This document shows, in pieces, positions 42,338-54,200 of a stretch of DNA of 64,000 bases (position 1 is the first letter of the stretch; every line of letters starts with the position of its first letter). The DNA is from Galeruca laticollis. Taxonomy: Eukaryota; Arthropoda; Insecta; Coleoptera; Chrysomelidae. Below the pieces are notes generated by a model. That model was not told the DNA's origin, searched no databases, and saw nothing but the letters and a program-made list of their open reading frames with translations. The position numbers were made by a program, and so were the translations under genes. Location of the stretch: the NCBI GenBank assembly GCA_963921935.1, contig OY998180.1, positions 46,988,231 to 47,052,230 on the forward strand, given 5' to 3'.

Positions 42338-43768
42338 ATGGAACGTAAATCGAGGTGTATTTGTTCAGTACCTCAGTGTAAAAGTTCCGCCAGCAAAAGT
42401 ATTAGTTTGCATAAATTCCGCAAAGATTTGAAGCTCTCCAAACAATGGGCTTATATACTACGAATTAGTAAACCAACTTCAAAGTAAAAGTTAGTGTGTT
42501 CACTCCATTTCAAAGAAGAATATTGCCATCCAAGTATGTATATGACTAGTAAATAATAGTATTGATATTCCTAATGCATTTTAAATAATGTTTATTGCAA
42601 AGATGATATTTGGTTTACCTATACCATAGCCTTCAGTCATTAGCTCAGTCATGTTTTGTTTTAGCTACACCATTGAAATCATGATGTAAAGAAATCTGAC
42701 AGTGGAAGATCACTGCGTTTTCAAAATCGTCAACATTATGTGCCTGCTAGTCAATAAATCTCTGTGGAAGAACTAATGGAAGATAACCTCGAAGATAACT
42801 TGCCAGTCACTGAAACAATTCAGTTACCACTCAGGAAAAGTGATATTGCATATTTAGAGTTATTAGCAGAAGTTTGTACAGATCAAACAAAGCTGCTAAA
42901 TAATCAGAACAAGGAGGTTCAAATTGATACAGTTCAATTAGTCCTGGCAGCAGTGTACGGTATCCTAAAGTCAAATAAACTGTTAGTGGCATACACAGGC
43001 ATTTCCTTGTGATCTGTTCAATTGTATTGTGTCGAAGAAACTGTTACAAGTGTGAAATTGAGAGAACATGACATTACAGACAGCATATTACTTGCATTGA
43101 TCAAACTCAAATTGAATCTCACATTCACTGTGTTATCTGGGCTCTTTCAAAAAAGTCCAATGAGTTTGAGAAGATATTTGCCAACATATGAGGAGAGTAT
43201 AAAAGACTTGTCACAGTGTTTCAAAAATTATAAGAAAGTAAGATTAATTCTTGACAACACAGAAATTGCTTTGCAACAACCAACATGTTTAAAGTGTCAT
43301 CTAAAATTCTATTCTTATTATAAATCAATGCATGCAATAAAATGTTTGATTGGAGTGGACCCAGCAGGTATTATACGTTACTTGAGTCCAGCATATAGTG
43401 GAAAAGTCTCTGAAAAGGCAATATTCGATAATGATAAAATTACTAATATATTAGAGGCCTATTCCGATCATGTAATGGTTGACAGAGATTTTGCCATTGA
43501 GAAAGAATGTTTAGAAGCAGGAATAACATTAGTTCGTCCTCCATTCTTGAGAAAAGCAACTCAGCTCAATAAATCACAAGAAGAAAATACAGCTAGTATT
43601 GCAAGAGCTAGGATGCATGTGGAAAGGGCAATTCAATGTTTGAAAGTATTCAAAATATTTGCAGAGAAAATATCATGGAACTTATGGACATACATTGATG
43701 ACATAGGTGTTATTTTAGCAGCAATTGTCAACTTATCAAATCCAATTTTGGCAGATGATAAGCTGTGA
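42338..43768 (+). mobile_element. THAP-domain DDE transposase gene, decayed
   Basis: Starts at ATG 42338 with a C2CH THAP zinc finger: CSVPQC, then a spacer, then CSLHF (to about 42540), broken by a stop near 42485. After about 200 unreadable bases an ORF from 42764 gives a helical region, then a single in-frame TGA (43010-43012), and then the DDE domain (43022-43768). In that last ORF the acidic triad is Asp78 (LDNTE), Asp154 (VMVDRDF) and Glu201 (HVERA), all present. THAP plus this DDE type suits the ISL2EU (IS4EU) group, which usually also carries a YqaJ-like nuclease gene; none is seen here. No TIRs were found. Confidence 0.75.
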
Positions 43769-44440
43769 TTATTAATAAAGCAAAATAAAGAATTCTAAAC
43801 ATGTTTTTACTATAATTTATTAACCCTGTTCATTATGCTACTACAATAACAAGTCCATTATCCAATTAGAATAATACAATACACTTACTTATCATTAAAA
43901 CAGTGGTAGCATATTACAAAAATATGTTTCCTGTAATTTGAGGAGCATTTGCACTTGTAAAAACTACTATAATATCTAAATTTAATCTATTTGACCGTCC
44001 GCCCCCGCTTTAAGCTACGGGGCCGCGCTAGCAGACAACGCAATTTGAACTTTGCTACACAAAGGGATCCTGTTAAAGTAAGAATCAGCCGTATATCGAT
44101 GACAAGCTTTTTTATGTAGCCCAGCTCTTAGACTATTAGTTACTTCAGCACAAATAACTTAATTAGATATATGTACTTAAATAATGTAAAACAATCTTTA
44201 TGGCAGAAGGTGCGAGAATAAAAATCGTCATTAATATTAAATAAACGTCAAAATATTTATAACACTTGATTATATTCACCTACTAGATGAATAACATTGA
44301 TACATGTAAAAGTTAATGGAGATAATTTAAAATTATTTTGAAGTAAAAAGGATCATAAAAATTATTTAGTAATTTTGTCCATGAGGTTTGTATTGAATTC
44401 AATTGAATGTAGATATTAATGCAAAATAAAATTTACTTAC
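43769..44440. other. USP8-like intron, nothing recognised
   Basis: AT-rich; no coding or repeat signal apart from a short GC-rich patch near 44000 of unknown nature. It is the first part of the long intron that follows the exon ending at 44441 on the minus strand. Confidence 0.4.
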
Positions 44441-45007
44441 ATCAACTGGTTTAAAAGTACGATTCACAGATGGTGGTTTAATAAAAGGACTTCTGGATCT
44501 TACCCTTTTTTCTTTTTTCAACGTCCTTCCTCTTTTAGCATTCTCGTGCTTACGGTCTTCATGGAATGTAGGTTTTGTTGCCTGTCTTGCTTTTAACAAC
44601 TGTGCAGCTTTTTCTCCTTCTACAAGTTCTTTTACAGCTTTATCAAGGTTACCAGTTTCCTCACTTATAGGAACTGGCGGTTCTGGCAAAACAGTTTCTT
44701 TGATATTCAAGTCGTCAAGAGGAATGTCATCTTCCAATATTGTGGACCTTACTTCTACCTCTGAGTTTGGGTAGGAATAACGATTTGCATTTTCAAAATC
44801 AGTACTTTTTTTTAGAGTCATTTGTAAAGATACGCCATTTTCTGGATAGTTTATACTTTCTAATTCCAAAAGCTCGTCAATCTCAGTATTAATATGTTTC
44901 AAAAACACATGAGAATTGTTGACTGCTGTAGGGTAGCATTGCACAAATTCTTTCAGGCCTCCGTTCAATATAACTGGTTTATGTGGATATTTACGCCTTG
45001 TATCCCA
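44441..45007 (-). CDS. USP8: USP8-like deubiquitinase, rhodanese-end exon
   Basis: This 189-codon exon is open throughout. It has an acceptor (TTTTTCAG before 45007) and a donor (GTAAGT after 44441), phase 0 at both ends. It starts WDTRR...PVILNGGLKEFVQCYP, matching the last strand and helix of the inactive rhodanese domain unique to USP8 among USPs. An acidic linker and a Lys/Arg-rich stretch (RVRSRSP) follow. The exon ends with PSVNRTFKP (44473-44447), which fits the PX(V/I)(D/N)RXXKP motif by which UBPY/USP8 binds the SH3 domain of STAM (Hbp) in ESCRT-0. Order on the minus strand (this exon, Cys box at 24036, finger at 19371) is that of USP8. Exons for the MIT domain and the start of rhodanese would lie to the right but were not recognised. 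Confidence 0.88.
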
Positions 45008-45659
45008 CTGAAAAATTATAAATTTATATTTAAAACAATAAAATCATGTGCCCTTTTTAACGAAATTAAATATTATTTGATGTTCAATAAAACCACCTTT
45101 CCCGAAAAATAATCTCATCCAATCTAGCAATTTTTTGTATAAACATTATTTGTATATTTATTTCTATAACAATCCTGTTGAAAATTACCAATGAGCAATT
45201 CATTTCTAACCTAATTTACTAAAATAATGAAAATATATTTAAGATGTACTCATTAGCATTACTCAGGTTCTGTCATTTGATGTACACTAATTCTCAAATT
45301 ATGTACATTTACTACCTCAGCTTTTATACTAACAGTTATTACACTAAATCAAAGGGCTTCTTTCGAGGGTCAGTATTATTGAGGAGCTGGACACTCTTAA
45401 TGTTAACATGACTCTGCGCAAACTTCTAAATAATTTGGTGCATAGTTTTCATTTTCACATCTTGGTGGAGGTCATTGTTCCTTACAATATGTCTGTGAAC
45501 TTGATTCTGCAGTGTTGATTTTACCTTTGTACAAATAGGTTGTGCGAAGCAATTAACAAAACCGGTCGATAGTTTTTATCAGTGCCAACTTTGTTTTCTT
45601 TCACGTGTTTATTCAAAATATTCCGATTAGAGTTTTTACCTAAATAATTTTTCCCCCAT
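45008..45659. other. No gene recognised
   Basis: AT-rich. It probably belongs to the USP8-like intron before the rhodanese-end exon, plus the 5' flank of the LINE relic that begins near 45660. I saw no ORF with support. Confidence 0.4.
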
Positions 45660-47520
45660 CATGGGGGATAAAAAAAGGACGTCAATTATGTTATGTGATG
45701 ATGATCAAATGTTACCGAGTAATAACCCTCAAACAGCAACGAGGTTTCTGCAGTAAAACCAGTTCCAAAAAATTTCAACTGATTGTCACATAAGTACAAT
45801 TTATCTACTATTTGGGTATACATTGAAAATATTAAAAGTAGTAATTTAGGAAGGCTACATCCGATGACTGTGGGTCACATACTTTTTAAACAATTAAAGT
45901 TCACTAATGTATTAGAAATTAAAAGTATAGATAAAAATCGAATTAAAGTTTTATTAAAATCGTTTCTTGAGGCTAATCAATTAGTTAAAGATCCTTTGTT
46001 GGAAAATGATAACTTGGTAGCTTATATTCCAAATCATCTACTCGAATCAAAGGGTATCGTTAGGGACGTTGACACTAAATATGATGAAAAATACCTCTCC
46101 GGTAATAAATATTTATGGTACTAAACGTAAAATCCAAAGAGAGGATAACATAATTGATTATGTACCAAAAAAACCCATTATTATTACTTTTGAAGGTAAT
46201 ATTACACCAAAATATGTTGCAGTTAATAAAGTATATTGTCAGGTAGACCAATTTATAGGTAGAGTAATTCAATGTTATCGTTGTTTGAAGTATGGACATG
46301 TTTCTAAACAGTGTAAAAACACCCAAGATCGGTGTATACAATGCGGCGAAATAAAAACAGAGGAACACAGTTGCAATAAGGACAAAATTTATTGTATTCA
46401 TTGTAAATCTAACGATCACCTATCAATATCTAAAAAATGCCCTCAAAATGATAAACAGAAAAAAATTAAAACTATTATGGTTAGGTTAGTGAAAACTCTA
46501 TTTCTTCTTTTGTAAGTCATGATTCTTTTTCAGGCTTATCTAATTATAATAAAGATTTCCCCAGTCTTACTAATCAAGTTAATAATAATTCAACACAAAC
46601 TATCATAAAAAATACTAGGGAAAGTAATAGGTTAATTTCGTCACTACCAAGTACAAGTGGCACAAAAAACTACTCAGTTCCAATGAAAAAGAAAAGAAAA
46701 TCAGACTCCGTCCAATCAGTCTCCTTCCTGCTCGCTTATGTTTCCTTTTACTTTTGGTCCTAGTCAACCATTACCTGCTAACCCCTATAAATCCAATTTT
46801 AATAGTATTGGAAGTAAAAAATAGAATATTGCTGACATTGTAGAAGACTTGCAATCAATTAAAAGTTCAATAAGCAGTAGCATAAAACAAGTACTGGAGG
46901 GTACTCTCACAGTTAATAAATATTAATGTCTCAGAAAGTTTCACTTAACATTATGCAGTGGAATGCTAGATCAGATGTGGCAAATAAAAACACTTCTAGA
47001 AAAATAGATGTGGCACTTATTAATGAAACTTGGTTTAAAAAAAAATATACAATATTGTTAGAACGGTTATAATATGATCCGTAAAGACCGACATGATGGC
47101 TATGGTGGTGTTGCCATTTTAGTTCATCATTCAATAATTTTTTGTGAATTCAAAATTAATATGAATGTGTGTAGAGGCGTGGAAATGTGTGGCATAAAAA
47201 TGAAATATGGTAAATCGTAACTAAGCCTTTTTCTGTTTATAAACCACCTAAAATTAAATGTTCTGTTAATGATTGGCTTACACTCTTTTCACAAGCAAAA
47301 AATCCTATAATCGTGGGCGGTGATTTCGATGCACATCATTCATTGTGGGGTGCACATCATAATGACACAGTTGGTATACAGCTAATCCAAGTTGCAGATG
47401 ATCTTAATCTAACGGTAATGAATAATGGACAACGGAGTTCGGCTCTGACAGAACAAGTGACTAGCCTAGTTTTGTGCAGTTCTCGAAATATTACAAATTT
47501 AGTTAGTTTAAACCTTTTTT
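45660..47520 (+). mobile_element. I-like LINE relic: ORF1 and endonuclease
   Basis: ORF1 lies in two frames (45783-46124 and 46069-46515), with a shift near 46100. Its second half has knuckles CYRCLKYGHVSKQC and CIQCGEIKTEEHSC, and then a CIHC...C one, as in I-clade Gag-like proteins. ORF2 starts at about 46926 with NIMQWNARS and INETW, has DGYGGVAI near 47105, and GGDFDAHHSLWG at 47317-47352. Stops and shifts break it. The sequence leaves the family near 47520, before any RT. Confidence 0.75.
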
Positions 47521-47741
47521 AATTAGTTTTGATCAGTGAGAAGTACTCTCAGAAAGTGTAAGTTCACTTTACTTATATTGTTGTTCAAATTATCTAAACT
47601 TAGTGTATTCCACATCATAAACACAGTCAATTCAAGTAGTACATCACCTATACAAAGCAACAAACTAGTTTCGCATGCTACTATTTACTAATAGCGACCA
47701 GGGACGTATTCCAATTTCCGGCCAAATAAAATCAAATTTTA

Positions 47742-48776
47742 ATGATGTCTTCTATCAATGATTCCCACTCAAATATTCCTACAAGAGTTATCAAAAGTTA
47801 TTCATCAGCAGTTAACCAAGCTGTTTTTCCAAGCAAGCAACAAGCAATTGTTTTTTGCGCTATCAACAATGCCAAATTACAGGATTACCTTATCCCATTA
47901 GGATCAATCATTCAACCAAAAAATATTATTTTTTCATCAAGGCTTTCGAACAATCGTGTTTGTATGTACTTAGCAAACAAATCAGTAGTTGATAACTTCA
48001 TGAACAATTATGGCTCCATAACCGTCAACGGCGAAAAACTAGTAGCTCGTCGACTCATAACTCCGGCTGATATAATCATATTTTCCAATGTAAGTCCAAC
48101 CATACCACATCAACTGCTAACAGATGAAATATTAAAAATAGGTCTAAATCCAGTTTCTCCCATGACGTTTCTAAGAGTCGGTGCAACATTACCTGAGTAT
48201 AGTCACATCCTGAGTTTCAGAAGACAGATTTACGTAAGCCATTATACGCAACCGCTTCCAGACTCGATATTGATTGAATTCGAACAAACCAGCTACCGAG
48301 TTTTCCTCCAAAAAGATGGACTAACATGCTACAAATCCAAAGCTGATGGTCATATAGCCTCACAATGTATCAATAGCTCCAACCAATCAGAACCTAATAC
48401 ATATAGTTCAACATCAAATAATCAATCCCTTACGACTTCCCAAACTCTTCTTACAACCCCAATCCAAACTCTCCCACCATCTTTGTCAACAAATAACATT
48501 AATACACAAAAAATGACTTCTGATCCAATAACAGAAGACTCTCCACTTAGTCAAGAGACTTCCACAACTTTAATGAATATGGAAGCAGAAACGGAAGCAA
48601 CAGATATCCCCAATATGGCCAAAATCACAAACAAAAGACCTATGGAAGATACCCCCACACCTGATAGCGATAATAACATAACGCCAGAAAAATTATTCCC
48701 TAAACCAAAACCAACTCTAAAAAAGAATAAATTGAGCAAGAAACAATCAACCATCTCCTGCAAAGAGTACAACTAA
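47742..48776 (+). CDS. LINE ORF1, I/Jockey-like, intact frame
   Basis: A 344-codon ORF from ATG 47742. Residues 25-180 resemble the RNA-binding middle part of insect LINE ORF1 proteins. The zinc knuckle near residue 197 is damaged: CYKSKADGHIASQC has Ser where the second Cys should be, and no second knuckle follows. The last 120 residues are Ser/Thr/Pro-rich and end in a basic stretch. It precedes an endonuclease relic at about 49070 and probably belongs to the same element. Confidence 0.65.
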   Translation: MMSSINDSHSNIPTRVIKSYSSAVNQAVFPSKQQAIVFCAINNAKLQDYLIPLGSIIQPKNIIFSSRLSNNRVCMYLANKSVVDNFMNNYGSITVNGEKLVARRLITPADIIIFSNVSPTIPHQLLTDEILKIGLNPVSPMTFLRVGATLPEYSHILSFRRQIYVSHYTQPLPDSILIEFEQTSYRVFLQKDGLTCYKSKADGHIASQCINSSNQSEPNTYSSTSNNQSLTTSQTLLTTPIQTLPPSLSTNNINTQKMTSDPITEDSPLSQETSTTLMNMEAETEATDIPNMAKITNKRPMEDTPTPDSDNNITPEKLFPKPKPTLKKNKLSKKQSTISCKEYN

Positions 48777-49069
48777 AATCATTCGCCACCTTTCATTCTG
48801 GACTACGACCAATTAATTGTTTTATTAGATAACGTAACCGGCTCACCCCAACCTGTAAATATAGCTCTAGATTTCACATCTGATCTCCTTGCGCTTACTA
48901 TTATGTTAACCGAAGTATATCCCCACATAAATGACAAGGCAACAAAAACGAGAATCACCAAACTTTAAAAAAATATATTTACTCATCTTGGCCAAGACTT
49001 AGTTGACTCTGAAACGGATTCATCTACTAATAATTAATTTGTCGCCCATACCACTCTTAAATTACTCCA

Positions 49070-49370
49070 AAATTCAATTCCATTCTTCAATGGAACATAG
49101 ATGGTTTCTACCATCGACTTGGTATGCTACAAGTTATTATTAAAGAATACTCTCCGGACATCATATGCCTTCGAGAATCCAATCTCAAACCAGATAGCAG
49201 CTAGTCAAACAGTCAATTTCAACTTTTCTCCAAAACTCGTAACAACACCAAACGTGCCAGTGGAGGAGTGGTAACTTTAATAAGTAAATCCTTCCAAACA
49301 GATTCCATGTAAACCCAGATATCGAAGCTCTTGTTGTAAAACTCACAAGCCATAAAGCCTTTTACATTTG

Positions 49371-49431
<61 letters not shown>

Positions 49432-49560
49432 GATTCCACAATAGAATACAAAGACTTCGAAAACTTACTAAATCAGATACAAAGTCCAAGAATTATCATT
49501 GGAGATTTTAACGCACATAACATAATCTGGGGCAGTAAATCGACAAACATGCATTTAGCA
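49070..49560 (+). pseudogene. LINE endonuclease relic split by a (TA)n expansion
   Basis: Reads ILQWNIDGFYHRLGMLQ (about 49080), SPDIICLRES, and SGGVVTLIS (about 49258), with stops. A (TA)n tract then begins at 49373 inside the frame. It is followed by PDSTIEYKDF and IIIGDFNAHNIIWGSKST (about 49493-49547). The last part also exists, inverted, at 54900-55020, again next to (TA)n. Confidence 0.7.
49373..49428. repeat. (TA)n microsatellite inside endonuclease codons
   Basis: The tract sits exactly where the flanking endonuclease frame reads Asn-Ile-Tyr before and Pro-Asp after. It appears to have grown from a native ATATAT in the LINE. Confidence 0.85.
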
Positions 49561-49564
49561 ATAA

Positions 49565-50395
49565 CAGGAAGGTTATCAATCATAGGATATTTAATTTCAT
49601 CAAGTCCTGGACTAGTACTGATGCGATTTTTAAAAACATAGTTTAACTCTGCTAAAGTTATGGGTTTTGAAAGAAAATGGTTTTGATCACTAGATGAAGT
49701 TACAACAGGAAATGACATTGCAGCAAAGGGAGGAGAAATTTTGTCAAAAAATTCTTCCATCCAGATATCATCTAAAGGCTTGACATTGGAGATTGGTTTT
49801 CTATAAATCTGTCTAGCTTGTTTCCAAAGTGAAGAAGACAAAACAGATTTATTAAGAGAAGAAACATACCCAATCCAGTTTTGTTTAGCAATAGCTTTAA
49901 ATTTTTTTTTGTTCTTGCCATTATTTCTTGACAAAGGAAAAAGTTTTGGAAATTCGAGATTTTTTTATAAGTCGAAAAAGCCAAACATCTATCTTCCAAA
50001 ACCTTTTCACAATCTGAATTCCACCAAGGTGGGGGGTAACGTTTTATGTTTTTAATAGTTTTGAATTGTGGTATCGCAATGCGTGCAGCATGATTCATAC
50101 TGCTGATTAAGATTTATTATTTATCTGATGTGGAGTTCAAAGAGAAATCTCCTTGAAGAATATTTTCAATTGTCCCAGTATACTATGGCCAGTTAGCTTT
50201 TGTATGTTCCATTTATTTTTAAGGGGTATTTCATTAATAACATGGTCAATTGGAAGCTCCATAAGAATAACAAAATGATTCGATCCTAATGTATCATCTA
50301 ATACTGACCAAATAATTCTATTAGCAAGTTCAGGCGAACAAAAGGTGATATCTATCGCAGAAACATTTTGATTGGGACGAGTTAAAACTGTGGGT
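49565..50395 (-). mobile_element. I-like LINE fragment: endonuclease end to RT start
   Basis: On the minus strand: AIDITFCSPELANRIIW (endonuclease end, about 50360-50310), PPPWWNSDCEKV in the linker (ORF 49772-50098), then an RT start with NRISTSPGLDEIKYPM (about 49640-49590). It joins the plus-strand endonuclease relic head-on near 49560, so the two halves cannot be one element without inversion. Its family differs from that at 51273-55020. Confidence 0.75.
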
Positions 50396-51272
50396 TGCCC
50401 ATTATTATTTTTTTTTATTCAAACTAATCCGCTTTCACCCAAGGTGATTAGCGGTGTATAACAATATACAATATTAAATTTTGTTTAGTAAATTAGTGTC
50501 CTTTAAGAACCCCATCAATTTTTCAACTGGGCAATTTACACCTAAGAGTATATTTAAATCTGTAGGTAGTCTATATTTTAGCCGGTTCGTGTCAAACTTG
50601 GTGTAATTAATCAGGACATGTTTCACTGTTAAATGTTCTTGACATAGATCACATATAGGAGCATTGTCTTTGTTGAAAATTTAAGTATGCGTAAATTTGC
50701 AATGCCCTATTCTAAGTCTAGTAACAATCACTTGTGCTCTGCGTGTTGTGGTTGGATGCTTCCACAACGTCACTGTTGACTTAAATTCGCGAAGTTTGTC
50801 TTGCGATCGTTGCCAGTGGTTGTGAACTTTTTCCCGAATAAGTGTTCTCAAGTCACTCACCACGCACTTTGTTATTAGTTCGGCATTAACGTTTACGATT
50901 GCGTTACGCGCACATAGGTCCGCTTCTTCGTTGCCTCCGATGCCAATGTGAGCAGGAATCCACATGAAATTGACAGATTCATGTCGTTCTGGATTTTATG
51001 AAGATGTGATTTAATTGATTGTAATATTGGGTGCTTGGGATAAGGATGTTTCAAGGAATGAATGCTACTTAAGGAATCAGTTAAAATTAGGGTTTTGGGA
51101 TTTGGAAAGGAGGTAATTACTTTGAGGGCATGAAAGATAGCATTGAGTTCCGCCGTAAATATGCTAGTGTGAGGGGAGAATTTTATGCTGTAAGATTCAG
51201 TTGTAGTCACTATTGCAGCACCCACTCCAGCCTCCGATTTCGAAGCATCCGTGTAGACTAAGTTAAAGTAAG
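50396..51272 (-). mobile_element. I-like LINE 3' end: RNase H and poly(A), left arm
   Basis: RNase H reads FTAELNAIFHAL, ILTDSLSSIHSL (ORF 50893-51225) and PAHIGIGGNEEADLCARN (ORF 50681-50965), giving its acidic residues. A 3' untranslated region and A-run end at about 50409, where it is inserted into the endonuclease of the previous LINE. Its other end is interrupted at 51272 by the LINE that ends in (AAGT)n. An inverted copy lies at 55316-59425. Confidence 0.85.
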
Positions 51273-54200
51273 TAAGTAAGTAATGTTTATTTATTTTGAA
51301 AGAAAGAAAAAAAATTACAATTACAGTTACGAATCAATGGCTTAGATAGATGCGGTTTTTTATCAAAAAGATCCCTATATCGGTTGTTGAATGTGTTACT
51401 GTAAACTGGTTTTTCAGTATTAGTGGATATAGCAGCCACGTAATTCAAACTCAATATAGAGCGTCTGTAGCTTAATGATGGTTCACCAAGAAGACTTTGG
51501 ATGCTGGTATTAGGGGATGTTGTAAACGAGCCTGAATCTATTCTTAGTGCTGTATTATGGATAACATCAAGTTTGCGAAGTACAGTTTTTCTGGCAGATG
51601 CATAAGCTATGGAGCCGTAATCTATTTTTGACCTGATGAGCGTTTTATATATAAGCAGTAGCGTTGCTTGGTCTGATCCCCAATTTATATTTCCTAGGCT
51701 TTTCATTATATTAAGCCGCTTCATACATGTTTGGACCAGCTTCTCTATGTGATCTTTCCAGTTAAGCTTATGGCCAAAGATCATTCCTAGAAATTTTGCT
51801 AATGATTTAAAGTTAATATTTTGGTTATAAAGCTTCAATTTTGGAGTAGTATATGAACGTTTCCTGCTAAATACCACACCTGTTGTTTTGGTAACAGAAA
51901 ACCTGAAGCCGGATTGACGTGACCATAGTTCCAAATTTGTGATGAATTTTTGCATAAATAGAGATATTGTATTTATATTTTTTCCTTTTATGTAAACCAC
52001 TAGGTCATCTGCGAAAACTCTTGCTTTCAGTGGTTTTTTTAAATTGTTAAGAATGTTGTTAATGGCAATCAAAAATAAAGTAGGGCTGATAACTGAGCCT
52101 TGTGGGGTTCCATTTACTTGGCGGTAAGTATCAGATAGTTCGTCATCAACCCGAACTTTGAATGTTCTGTTGGCAAGAAAGTTGTTGATAAAAGCTAGGC
52201 AATTTCCTGTGATATTCCATCTTTGTAGTTGCATCAGGATGTTTGGAGTCCAGCAGGTATCAAATGCTTTTGAGATATCAAAGAAAATAACTACGCATAC
52301 CTGTTTCGTGGCAAAAGCCTCATTGATCTCACTTTCCAAATCCACAATATTGTCTAGAGTTGAGCGGTTTGGTCTAAATCCAGTTTGTTCTTTGATTAGG
52401 AGGTTAGAAGTTTCGAGATGCCACATGAGTCTTTGGTTGACAATTTTCTCTAGCAATTTTCCCATTGAGCAAGAGATATTGGTCTGTACGAGTTGACTTC
52501 TTGTTTGGGTTTTTTAGATTTCAGAAATGGTAGAATAATAGCTTCAGACCATAAAGAAGGAAATACTTTGTCTTCCCATATCTTGTTGAAAAGTTTCAGT
52601 AGATGTCGTCTTGCTGAAGGTGGTAGATATTTGAGAAATATGAAATATATATGGAATATTGTCTGGACCTGGACTCGAATTTTTCATTTTGTCTAAGGAG
52701 CTGTCAAGTTCTTCTATGGTGATAGGAAGATTTAAAGGGTGTGAAATTTGAAGTTGACGTTTGTTCTTGATAGGATTGGCCCAAAATATTGGCTATATCT
52801 ATTGTGGATGAGTAGTAATGATCATTGTGTTTTATGCTACGAATAGTGCTTTTTGAACTATGTCCATTCATTTTTCTTATTTTGGTCCGGACTTGGCTTA
52901 TTGGAGTGGAAGAGTTTATTCCAGAAACATAGCCCTGCCAAGATTTTTTCTTGGATTGTTTGATTACAAGTTGTGCCTTTGCCTTGTATTTCTTTAGCTC
53001 TACGCGATTTTGGAGAGTTTTGTGTTTCCTGTATTTGTTCAACGCTGCTTTTGCTTCCCTGATAGCTTTTTCGCACTCTTGATTCCACCAGGGGACTGGA
53101 GTATAATAATAATAATAATAATATTTATTTACACATAACTCAGAAATACAAACAAACAAAACAAACGACATTATGCGAAATAAATATATACACTTGCGAA
53201 GCCCATGAGGCTTGTTTGCAAGGATAAAATAATAATAATATAAAACTTATACTAGGTACAAATAATAATAAGTATAGGTAATTAATAAAAAATGTATACT
53301 ATAATTGAGGATTAATAAAGTAGAAATAGAAATTGATAGAAACATTATCAGTAATTAATTTCGATAAGGTTGTGAATAGAGCGCCTACTTGTATTGGTGA
53401 TATACTCATGAAGTTTCAAAGTTAGCACCTTTACAGAAGATTCAGATTTAATTTGTTGGGGTATAGCATTATATAGCTTAGGTCCTAGAAACATAAAGCT
53501 TCTTTGTCCAGCTGTTTTTTTCATTGTTGTATTCAGGTAAGTATGTTTATTTCTTGTCATATAATTGTGAGTTTGAATTTGTAGATTTGATTTAAGTTTA
53601 TGTTGTCTTAATACCGCTTTTTTTAAGTATAATTGTCTAACGTCTAATATTTTCGTTTCAGTATATAGAAGTTCACTGCTATATCTTCTTGTTTTTCCAA
53701 GAAGGATTTTGAGGAATCTTTTTTGCGAAACCTCGAGAATATTATAGTAAGTCTTCGCCACTCCACCCCAGCTGACCAGACCGTAAATTAGGTGAGATTC
53801 AATCAAACTTTTATAAACTATTAGTTTTTGTTTATATTGTAGGTGATATGAGATATGTTTGAATTTATATAATACACACCTCAATTTTTGAACTAGATAA
53901 TTAATATGGTTATCCCATCTAAGATGTGGGTCTATCATAATTCCTAAATATTTTATTTGTTTTGCAGGTTGAATATTGATATTTTTTTGTACATTGATGG
54001 CGTAGTTCGGAAGATCCGGTTCTAAGGATGCAAAAGGCAGGTAAACAGTTTTTTTATAATTGATTGAAAGAAGCCTATAGTCAAACCACTGTTTTATACA
54101 ATATAGATCATTTTCAATTTTCAACTTTAAATCGTACCAATTTTGATCACTGTATACCAGAACTGTATCGTCTGCAAAACTTATAATTTTACTGTTGCTT

